From NCBI GenBank assembly GCA_964017145.1, contig CAXHKQ010000211.1, positions 59,870 to 123,869 of the forward strand: a stretch of 64,000 bases of DNA, in the 5' to 3' direction. The translations under genes were made by a program, and so were the position numbers. Shown in pieces: positions 30,163 through 38,749 of the stretch (position 1 is the stretch's first letter; each line of letters opens with the position of its first letter). The DNA is from Agrocybe praecox (Eukaryota; Basidiomycota; Agaricomycetes; Agaricales; Agrocybaceae). The notes under the pieces are model-generated. The model did not search any database, was not told the DNA's origin, and was given only the letters and a program-made list of their open reading frames with translations.

Positions 30163-30544
30163 TGTTACGACACAAGCCGTTGTGTATGTGTACAACTCCC
30201 AAAGTTTACACCACCGAAGGCTATAGGCGTAGGTTCTTAGTTCTTCGTTCGAGTTTCGAGTAGTGAAACTGTAGTATTCTCAAGAACTAGTTAAAGAACA
30301 AGAGAGTATCGTACTACGTATTTATAATGTAAAGACACGCGTAAAGAGCACCGTAAAGGTGCGGTAATCGTTCGGAGAGAATGAGAGAAACGTTCGTAAG
30401 AAATGAGGAAAAGGCATTGCGACAATGCAGCGATCGTTCGATAAGAAACACACCGTGAAGGTGTGGTAGTCGTTCGGTAAAGGTGAGACGATGAAACAGT
30501 TAAAAGAAATGAAAAAGAGTCGACCAGCGTGTGTGTTCGTAACA
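30163..30544 (-). repeat. 5' LTR of the gypsy element
   Basis: 382 bp with TGTTACGA/CGTAACA ends. On the minus strand it contains TATAAAT (30326-30320), the only strong TATA-like word, upstream of the self-priming sequence at 30292-30282. Confidence 0.97.
30320..30326 (-). promoter_or_regulatory. TATA box of the gypsy LTR promoter
   Basis: TATAAAT on the minus strand, with the predicted start near 30292 (about 34 nt downstream). The same box is present in the 3' LTR. Confidence 0.6.
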
Positions 30545-30819
30545 GCAATCTCAAGGCTCACTCCTACCCAGAAAGCAAAGGTAGGAGGGGCCCTCATGGA
30601 GATAGACCATCATCTCCCTGAACTCACAGAGTCTTTCACGCCTGTTGCATCAGAAGTTCGCCCAGGAAACAGGATGCTGGACTTATACAGTACCCGATTC
30701 ACCTTCGAACCCTGCCCAACTGACGAGGCATCAGCTCAGGCAGTGCTCATTGAACTCAACAAGTTCCTCAAAGAGGCACAGAAAGCAGCCATAGCTGCTA
30801 ATATTATTAATGAAATATA
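30545..30819 (+). pseudogene. LINE copy L6: continuation after the gypsy element
   Basis: The frame resumes with AISRLTPTQKAKVGGALMEI and FTFEPCPTDEASAQ, aligning with the region just before RNase H in L3. It leaves homology near 30810-30820, where a ggcagttgcccaaa word like the arms of the fold-back insert follows, so a second fold-back copy may have cut L6 here. Confidence 0.8.
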
Positions 30820-31677
30820 GGCAGTTGCCCAAATAGCTTTATAAATCCCTGGGGGCAGTTTCCTACCTTCCCAAAAGGGAAGGTCATTTTTTTCGAGATT
30901 TTTAGATGCCGGGGTTGGCATATATGGGCTGGAAACGGCTTAGGGACATGGGCATAGGTGTTTTAGAAGCCGAGGAACCGTCTAGGAGGGCGGGAGAAGG
31001 GGTGGGGAACTTGTAGGGAGGGCGGGCGCTAGTAAACACAACCAAACATGCCGCCAAACGCACAAAATGGCCTTCTTGGGCGTCAGGATAGCTATTTTGA
31101 TGGGTTTGGGGCTGTTTTGGGGCGGGAAACTTTGCCAATAAATTCTAATGTATTAATAGAGATTTATAGAACACTTTGCGTGCCTATTGGGAGTAGGAGA
31201 GGGGTGGATGGCTTGAGATGTGTTCGGATAATGTTGGTTTTATTAATAAATCTAATTTTAGCGCGAGTGCACAGTCTATTTTTGATATAGCACGCTTTAC
31301 AGATACTCGGAATAGATTGGGTGGTCTGATTAGATTAGATTAAAAAGCCAACTTTGCCTGATTTTGTGGAATTCAAGTGAAGCCTTCCATTTTGGGTAGT
31401 AATTACTATTTTGGTCATATTGGTTTGTTTTATATTTGAAACATTATATTTCATGACTAAACATATAAAGTACCTAAAGTAACATAAAGAATTCAACTAT
31501 ATACAGAAGAGTTCAAGAAAAACAAAGAAAGAAAAACAGAAAAATCGAAAATAAAGCCAAAATAAAACAAACAAACAAATATCATGATGTTTGTTGGCAG
31601 TTGGCAGGGGCAACAACAGTGCAGGGTACCAGGCAGCTGGAAGTCTCGTGTGCTGCTTGTTATTGAGCAGTGTTGAA
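30820..31677. other. no gene seen; repeat-derived, AT-rich
   Basis: Contains one arm (about 31221-31343) of an inverted pair whose other arm is about 32588-32714 (shared words taatgtt..tttattaat and gtgcacagtctatttttgatat). Further on it is plain AT-rich sequence. No coding region is supported. Confidence 0.55.
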
Positions 31678-31786
31678 CAGATAAGATAAATCTATTTTTA
31701 AAACAATTTACATGTTTAAATAGATTACAGCCTAAATGAGCAATCCAAACATGTAAATTGTTCTAAAAATAGATTTATCTTATCTG
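31678..31786. repeat. 40-bp-arm palindrome
   Basis: Left arm 31678-31717 and right arm 31747-31786 are reverse complements with a single mismatch, separated by 29 bp. The right arm is the beginning of repeat B copy 2, so the left arm is an inverted start of another copy. Confidence 0.8.
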
Positions 31787-32220
31787 GTCTTATCATAGTC
31801 CCATCTATCATGGATCAAAGGCCTTTATCTCAAAATTTTACAGTTCAAAGTCCTCTTGCCTTATTGGATTGTTTGGATGTGACATTACTTAAAGGCTTTA
31901 TTTGTTTGGTATCATGCCTGCCCCTGCCTGCTGACATCATTATTTATTATTTGTTTGTATTTGAGGCCATATAAACATATGAGTGGAGCCCAAACATATA
32001 AATAGAGGCAAGCAAAAAGTCATGTGTATGAATTTTGATGCCATCAATTATAAACACATGACTATTGCATGATTATTATAAGCTCTCAGGTTGCCTTGGC
32101 ACTCCTTGGGGATATGAATGTTGTGCAGAGTATAGCCCCCAAGCTCCAAGCTGCCTTGACTGCTTTGACTGCCCCTAGGGTTCCTGCAGGCTCCAATGGC
32201 CAAAAGTGTTTTTCCTGATG
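31738..32220 (+). repeat. dispersed repeat B, copy 2 (483 bp)
   Basis: Same length as, and nearly identical to, 8531-9013 in inverse orientation. No ORF of its own. Confidence 0.85.
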
Positions 32221-33521
32221 AGCGATGGCAGGCACAATGATGCGAACGAGTACTTTGTACCTAGTAGGTATGAGGTGAGGTGAGGGGGCGCATAGGGGCA
32301 AGGGTGAGTGGGTGGAGGGTGATGGTGGGTGCGCCTGTGCGATGAGATGCAAGTGACGAGCATGGAACATAGTTCCATTTGCTCTTTTTTTTCGTTTGTT
32401 TTCTTTCTCGATCTCTTTCTGTTTTTTTTTTTTTTTTTTTTCCCTACTTGTATCTTTATGTAACCTCTAGTATACATTAATAATATATATTTTTCTTTAA
32501 ATTTAGCAAATCAACCAAAGCACCTAAAATGGCAATAAATGCCAAAAAGAGAAGTGCTCAGTCCAATGTAGCAAAAACAGCTAAAGTTCAATATGTAATC
32601 TAATCTAATCAGATCAGAAAATATGTTCTGAATAGCTGTAGAGCGTGCCATATCAAAAATAGACTGTGCACTCATGCTAAAATTAGATCTATTAATAAAT
32701 TCAACATTATCCACTTCAGTGGCCCCCTTGAAGGTACCTTCTAGGCTACAAAAATATGATCTTTTTTGCAGCCTAGAGGGGGTCAAGAAAAAAAACAAAA
32801 ACTGTGAAAAAAAAAGAAAACTTTGTAAAAGATTTTCTGTGACTTCAAAAGTTTTTGTCACTCCGTAAAAATTTTAAAATCCCAGCAGGTTCCAGGGGTC
32901 CTTTTAACAAATTTTAAATATAAAAACAGCTATTTTTAGATCATTTTCCCAGGGTCGGGGGCATATTGTTTTGCTGTTCCAGGGTTCATTTATGGTCCGT
33001 TTGAGCTTATTTTTTGCGTGATACTAGGGTCATATATGTAGTATCTCAAGAGAGATTAAACAGATGAATTAGAGAATTTATATCAGGGCTTATGGCTGGC
33101 CTGAAACCTCTTGGTTACAACTTGCTTATAGATTGGAATATATGTTTCAGTGCTTATAGATAGCTTGGGACTTGTAAATAAGCTATAGTGTGCAGATTGG
33201 GTCTCATGTCTGGGTTAGGACTTGGAAATAAGCTCAAGGAGCTAGATTAAGACGTCTCTATTGAGTGTGGATATTAGAGCTTACAACTTGGTTGTGAATA
33301 GATCTGAAGGCCTGGATTGGGATGTGTCAACACATGTTCTTGTGTCCAGTTATATTATTATTACATTGCGACCGTATTTTTTCTGCTCTTATGTTTGTTG
33401 GGCATCATTCTCCGCATACCTAAGTTGACTTGTGACAGGATGTTTTGAGTATAAATGTTGTGGCTTATGTCTTGGTTGTGAGTACATCTGAAGGTGTTGA
33501 ATGTAAATGTTAGAGCTTATA
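32221..33521. other. no gene seen; poly-T run, repeat arm, relict of the 19.1-kb repeat
   Basis: A T20-type run lies near 32431-32451. The inverted-repeat arm is at about 32588-32714. Positions 32712-32786, continuing loosely to about 33050, are a diverged copy of the repeat at 19101, including a degraded form of its hairpin. The remainder (33050-33521) has repeated gagcttataacttgg / gatctgaaggc words but no gene. Confidence 0.55.
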
Positions 33522-33531
33522 ATTTGGTTGT

Positions 33532-33600
33532 TCAGACTGCTATCGTGTACCAGAATACAAGTTGGTCCTTTTGAACTTTGAATTTAAAAAAATAAAAATG
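33532..33600 (+). mobile_element. 69-bp LINE tail insertion L7
   Basis: A very short retro-insertion: ...accagaatacaag..., resembling the end of the LINE 3' UTR (gaatacaag ... tcctttga), followed by an A-rich tail. It is flanked by perfect 10-bp repeats, atttggttgt, at 33522-33531 and 33601-33610. The similarity to the L1 tail is partial, so it may come from a sister family. Confidence 0.7.
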
Positions 33601-33610
33601 ATTTGGTTGT

Positions 33611-34077
33611 GAATAAGTACATAGGCCTAGGTAGAGACTTGCTAATAATTTAGACTGTGTATGTTTGGATTCGAATCTCTAGGTTGAGCTGTGCAAATAG
33701 AGGAAAAGGCCAAGCTTTGCAATTTGAAAATAAGTCAGAAGAGGTAAGTCATTATAGCTGAGTTAACAAGTTTGAATGGCCGTGTGTCACATAATATTGT
33801 TGGGTTTGTACTGTTTTTTAAAAAAAAATTATTTAAAATTATAAATGTTTTGTTTTTTACTTTTATTTAAAATTATTTAAAATTTTAAATGTTTTGTTTT
33901 ATTATTATTTTTTTTTATTTTTTTTGTTTTTATTTTTTTGTTTTTGTTTTTATTTTATTTTTTCAATTCTTATAATTAAATTTTAAAATAAAAGTCTTCT
34001 ATGATAGGATGAAAATAAAACAGAACATGACATATCTATTTTTAGATTTTAAAATATTTTTAGTGTGATCTATTTTT
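33611..34077. other. no gene seen; AT-rich
   Basis: Runs of T and A, including a duplicated ttatttaaaattatttaaaattttaaatgttttg-type block near 33800-33900 (repeated twice). No coding region. Confidence 0.6.
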
Positions 34078-34560
34078 GACTCGGATCTATTTTTAGAACA
34101 CTTTCCATATTTGAATAGACCACACTCAAAATAGTATAGTACACATTTTTTCATAATTTTAGAATTTATTTTGGGCTTGCTATGAATATTTCAATCTTTT
34201 ATTTTGATTTGTATCCGGCTTTCTGTGGACATTTTGCATTTTGTGGTTGATCCGTTGATGCTTATATAATACAAAATATTTAGCATGATCTCTGACTTTT
34301 TCTCTACACAGCCATATTATTTTTGTATTTGTGGCTATACTCTGTGCTATTTTATCTTATCTGAAGCGTGGCACTGCAATGCAATCTTATCACACATGTG
34401 GCTATGTAGTTTATATCTTATGTTATGTAGCTGTGTTCACTATCTTATCTTATCTTATCACATCTTATCACATCTGTGGCTATGACAACCTATCTTATCA
34501 TATCTTATCATATCTGTGGCTGTGGCATCTGTCTCACATGACTAATTCCCTAAAAAAGCG
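34078..34560 (+). repeat. dispersed repeat A, copy 3
   Basis: Matches 20818-21232 in the same orientation and part of the fold-back insert in reverse. It ends in a TCTTA-rich segment with GTGGCTATG/GTGGCTGTG words. Confidence 0.75.
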
Positions 34561-34695
34561 GTTTTTACTGCATATTGTCCAGTTTGCTATGTTCTGGACG
34601 CTTTTTTACCAAAAAAAAGGTGGATATGGTTACGAGTCTTTTACTTGTAAAAGTGAGTTCTTTTAATCCTTCAAGCATATACAAAATGAAACGCG

Positions 34696-35055
34696 TACGC
34701 GCTGTTGTCCCCCATCAAAACACGTGACATAATTCCCACACTATTTCCAGCTTGCACCTCTGCACCAAAAAGTGTACGCGCTGTTGGCCCCCATCAAAAC
34801 ATGTGACTTAATTCCCACACCATTTTCAGCCTACACTGCTGTACCAAAAAGTGTACATGCTGTTGACCCCCATCAATGATTACATAATCTTTGTCCCACA
34901 TTACTTATTTCTAGCCTACACTGCTGCACCAAAAAGTGTACGCACTGTTGGCCCCCATCAATTATTATATAATCTTTGTCCCACACCATTTTCAGCCTAC
35001 ACTACTGCACCAAAAAGTGTATGTACTGTTGGCCCCCATCAGTCCTTATATAATC
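34696..35055 (+). repeat. five 79-85-bp tandem repeats upstream of gene 35152
   Basis: Units begin at about 34696, 34775, 34854, 34939 and 35020, each with tacgcgctgttggcccccat near the start and gcaccaaaaagtg at the end. The first two carry CACGTGAC or CATGTGAC; the last two carry TTATATAATC. The last unit ends in a TATATAA (about 35047) roughly 105 bp before the first ATG, so the array probably is, or contains, the promoter region. Confidence 0.85.
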
Positions 35056-35151
35056 AAGTCTTCCAAAGCCTTCTAAGCCCTTCTGTCTGCACATCACCAT
35101 ACACGTTACACGCTGCTATCAAATTGTCCTTTATTATACTTCACGTCTTGA

Positions 35152-36130
35152 ATGATGGATGTATCCAGTGAGTTACTTCTTGCTCTTTTCATTCCTTATG
35201 TCTCACAGTATCCATCTTGTTACAGCTGCATGGACCATATTGTCCCTTGTTGGAACAAATCCACACCTGCTTGCATTGCAGAGCATTGCTAGGCAGATTC
35301 TTCAGGCGCATGTCTCTGCTTATACCGATGAGCTTGCTACTTGTTACCATCTTGTATCCGAAGCAGTCTTGAGAGACACCTTTCAAGCGACAGATGCTAT
35401 CCTGTCTGGCTCTGCTGCATTGGGTGCAGTGTTTGACAACTTTTTGGCAGGCGACTTAGATTTCTATGTTCCAGATGGAGAGAAGGGAGAAGCTTTTGTG
35501 GCATTTGTGAAACAGTGTGGTTATACTGTAGTGTGGGCTTACAAGAAGTTGAGAAAGCCAGATGATGAATCACCGATGCCGTATGCAGGAAAGTCTGTTT
35601 CAAAGGTTATCGAGTTGCTCTACCCCCATGGCTTTTATCCTTCCTCCCCTTTTTGCCCTCGCATCAACATCATATTTGTGAGGGATCCCAATCCTTTAAA
35701 GGCTGTGGTGGAATTTCATTCGACCTTGGTTATGAACGCCATCTCTCACCAAGGCTTTCTTTGCCTCTATCCATCCCTCACCTTATGTCGTATTGGATTG
35801 AAGACCACTCATACCAAGAAGACTGCTTCATGCTTTTTGAAGTATGAAGCCCGAGGGTTCTGTTTTTTCAACTCAACTCCCAGTGCATATCTTGGAGAGG
35901 ACAAACGAGGAGACGATGAAGATATTTTATTCCTGCCTTTTGATGGAGAAGATTCTGGCTTCTTTTCAAGGGAATTTGGAGATTTCTCCTGGCGTCTTTT
36001 GATAATGCCTGACAATATCCGAGGTGTAAGTCATTCTAATTTTTATGCTTATTTTTATTTAGATCTGATCAATGTTATATCAGAACACTCTTTTACAATA
36101 GATGTTTCTATAGTGTTTAGCTTACTTTGA
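35152..36130 (+). CDS. unknown protein with nucleotidyltransferase-like signature, paralogue 1
   Basis: Exons 35152-35167 and 35226-36023 are supported by GTGAGT/TTACAG splice sites and a phase-1 join (MMDVS then TAWTIL). The 3' end is less sure; a 39-bp intron 36024-36062 or readthrough both end at the TGA at 36130 (about 293 aa if spliced). The protein has SGSAALGAVFDNFLAGDLDF, resembling the GS...D-x-D start of nucleotidyltransferase folds, then a conserved VEFHSTLVMNAISHQGFLCL. I know this pattern from many unnamed mushroom proteins; catalytic activity is not shown. The next gene is its tandem paralogue. Confidence 0.75.
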
Positions 36131-36226
36131 ATTTAAATGTCACGTGTTATTATTTGCTAAGCTTGTTGCCAAACTCTGAGCACATTTCGTTGACATCCAA
36201 GTCTATATTTCTTCTTGTCACCTACT

Positions 36227-37256
36227 ATGGATCCATTCTGTTCGTTGTTTCTTTATCTCTGTTAATGTCTCTGTTCAAATTGATTTATGTTCTTGTTTAG
36301 CTGCAGAGATATTGACAGAGCCTGAACGTGATTTCAGCTATTATCTAGCTTTCCACGATGCACAAAATGCTTCTGTTGATGTCTGCACCTCTTTATGCAA
36401 AGAGTATGCTTTCGGTCCTTTGAGCAGCCTGCAGTTTGTCATGGAAGAAACACGCTGCATCATTGGTGGCTCTGCTGCTTTATCTGCATTTGTACCCGGC
36501 ATAGATGTCAATGGCCTTGATTTCTTTTGTCCCTCCAACCACTCCGATGACTTGATTGTATTTTTAAATCGTCGAGGATACAAGCAAGACACAGTGGCGT
36601 TACCTCCAATCCCGGGATCCTTGGAAGGAAGTCCAAATTCCAGAATGACCTTTTATCAACAACTTCCCAATAGAAGCACCGTCAATATCAGCGTCATTAT
36701 CACCAGTCCCTACATATCACCTGTTTATGCACTCGTCAACTGTGGTCACTATACCCACATGATGAATTTTATATGCCATCATGGAGTAGTGTGCCTCTAT
36801 CCACAGATCACGCTTCTCAGAAAAGGAATCATTCTCAAAGAAGCATTTGCGTGGAGTCCCTATGCCAGAAAGTATCAAACGATGGGATTTGGAGCTTGTT
36901 ATTATGACTTTCCTATTCTTCCTCCAGATCAAGTCAGACACCTTCTCGATGATGAAACCTTGTTCATTCCTTTCAGAGGCACTGCTGCACTTAGCTGTTT
37001 TGGCGACGTAGCAAATGTTTTTTGGCGAATTGGTCTGCCCGATACCTCTGAAGAACATACTGATACCTGGCCTGGCATATCATGTGCGTATTTATTTTTT
37101 CTGCCCTTTGTAACATCAAACTTAATTCTCTCTATAGCTGGACCTCAAGATGATATCGAGGTTGAGCCTAGCTCCTCCTTTGACGCTACTATGTTTGAAC
37201 ACATGTTCAAGTCTGTCGGTTCACTCAATGGACCTTTAGAATATGCTGATAACTAA
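36227..37256 (+). CDS. unknown protein with nucleotidyltransferase-like signature, paralogue 2
   Basis: Exons 36227-36239, 36301-37083 and 37138-37256 give exactly 305 codons (304 aa). The first intron (61 bp) follows a five-codon exon in phase 1, just as in paralogue 1, and the last (54 bp) sits at the same relative place. Key segments are CIIGGSAALSAFVPGIDVNG with GLDFFCPS, and MMNFICHHGVVCLYPQITL, aligning with paralogue 1. The acid pair of a true nucleotidyltransferase is only partly kept (GLDFF rather than DLDFY). The gene lies about 100 bp after paralogue 1, a tandem duplication including the intron plan. Confidence 0.8.
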
Positions 37257-37281
37257 TGTATTTTTGAATAACTAATGTTAT

Positions 37282-38490
37282 TTACATTCCTTCATGTTCA
37301 TCTATGCTCATTTTCTTCAATCTTCTCTCAGTCTCTGATACTGCTTCTTCATTGCTGTAAGCTGGCTTTCTCTTGCGATGATTAGTATGGAGAGGGGTCA
37401 TGACAGCACTGATTCTGCTCTTCATTCTCAGAATATCTGCTTTCTAATAACTTAGTCAGTATATGAACAGTGATACCGAGTAAGGCTCACCTCTCTGGTG
37501 GTCCAATCAAGAAGAAGGACAGCTTGAAGTAAAGGCGTTACTTTGAACCGGTTGTTTTTGATGGGAAAGACCACAAATGAAATCGATACTTCTACTATGT
37601 CTCCAATCTTGAATGATGTTGGGCTTACCATCTTGTAACTATGAATAAGGATATTAGATACACACTTAGTTGATATAAACATAAAATAGGCTTACGAGAC
37701 AGTGCCTTCTTCATCAATAGCACGAGCATAGTAATCCACAATATTATTGGATACATGTATAAAGTCTTCTCCCATCATATCTGCAAGTGCTCCATTAGGA
37801 TCAACAAAAGGGTTGAAAGGCTGGCTTGTCTCCGATGGTGCAAGATGCCTGGGAGTAAAGTAGCGAGCAGAAGCTTCCATTGATTGTTCTTCTCCATAAA
37901 ATCCAAGCTGCAATGGGTCGAAGGATCCTTCAGAGAAAGCAGAGCTAAGCGCTACATATATTTCTCCCACTTTTTCAAGTGCTTTGGAGAAATTAGAGCT
38001 GCCTAATCCTACAATGTTGACAGATTGCCTTATATATGGCCTCTGTTTGGCTGCTGTAACAGCAGACCTAGACATACATGATAATGTAAGATTTCTGGTT
38101 GGTGTTATATGATAGAAATACACACAGTATCTTTGGCAAAGGTGGAAAATTCTTTCCGCACAAAATGCCCTGCATACGAACAACAAGTGGCTCTGGATAG
38201 CCGTCAGTGCCCTTTACAGTCAGCTTCCACTGCTTGGGCTGGGCAAACTCAGAAACAATAGACCCTCTTAACTAAGTAACAGATTAGATTGTTTGAAATT
38301 TACAGACGAATATAAGACATACATTAAGGTTGACTAGTTGCATGCAAGTTGCCTCTTCAGTCTCTTGCATGAGGCGTTCATCTGATATCTTATCCAGTTT
38401 AACCTCTGTTTCAAATGTCTTAAGAATGATTATTCATGCTTTCAAAAACTGCATATTACGTACTTGCATCCTCTTTGTTGTAGTGTTCAT
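37282..38490 (-). CDS. unknown 316-aa protein, six exons
   Basis: Model, in transcript order: 38490-38464, 38418-38323, 38271-38126, 38067-37696, 37638-37491, 37443-37282. The five introns are 45-58 bp with GT..AG ends and the exons sum to 951 nt, exactly 317 codons. The protein begins MNTTTKRMQTFETEV, has QWKLTVKGTDGYPEPLVVRM, then KALEKVGEIYVALSSAF, and a C-terminal GDIVEVSISFVVFPIKNNRF that I recognise as a recurrent but unnamed mushroom motif. It ends in a basic tail (NHRKRKPAYS). No membrane segment. It is divergent from the 38750 gene with 259 bp between the ATGs, so a shared promoter is likely. Function unknown. Confidence 0.8.
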
Positions 38491-38749
38491 CCATTGAGTC
38501 TGTGAGAAGTGCTTGATGAATACAAGGTTTATTCGTTGATAGTGATAAGCACGTGAGAGTTGTGGGTACCGTATGCTTATGATTCAAAACCCTATACCCT
38601 ATTGTTTTTGTCATCTTTATTGATTATCTGACATATTGAAGTTCTTTAGGGTTTAGGGCAATTGTTTAGGGCAGGATTCTGTTTCTTTTCTATTTATATT
38701 GTCTCGATTAAATCTTTTCTTTGCATTCCCTCCTTGTTTCATTCTTTCT
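38491..38749. promoter_or_regulatory. shared divergent promoter region
   Basis: 259 bp between two divergent ATGs. It contains ctatttatattg (about 38690) and a duplicated ttagggcaattgtttagggcag block (about 38648). AT-rich, no ORF. Confidence 0.4.

Larger units (their letters stand above)
23519..30544 (-). mobile_element. complete Ty3/gypsy chromovirus, 7,026 bp
   Basis: A complete LTR retrotransposon on the minus strand: 5' LTR (30163-30544), priming site, gag, pol in the -1 frame, two accessory ORFs, polypurine tract, 3' LTR (23519-23900). The 5-bp target duplication gcaat is perfect (23514-23518 and 30545-30549). The LTRs differ at one base in 382. It lies inside LINE copy L6, whose frame is continuous once the element is removed. 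The C-terminal chromodomain places it in the chromovirus clade. All frames are open, but the integrase has a catalytic substitution. Confidence 0.97.

Noticed and set aside
32395..32460. Poly-T run as the A-tail of another LINE insertion
   Set aside because: No family 3' UTR adjoins it and no target duplication was found on either side.
36026..36300. A single 275-bp intron joining the two nucleotidyltransferase-like genes into one fusion
   Set aside because: The phases would allow it, but the second gene has its own ATG, tiny first exon and phase-1 intron in exact parallel to the first gene, so tandem genes fit better.
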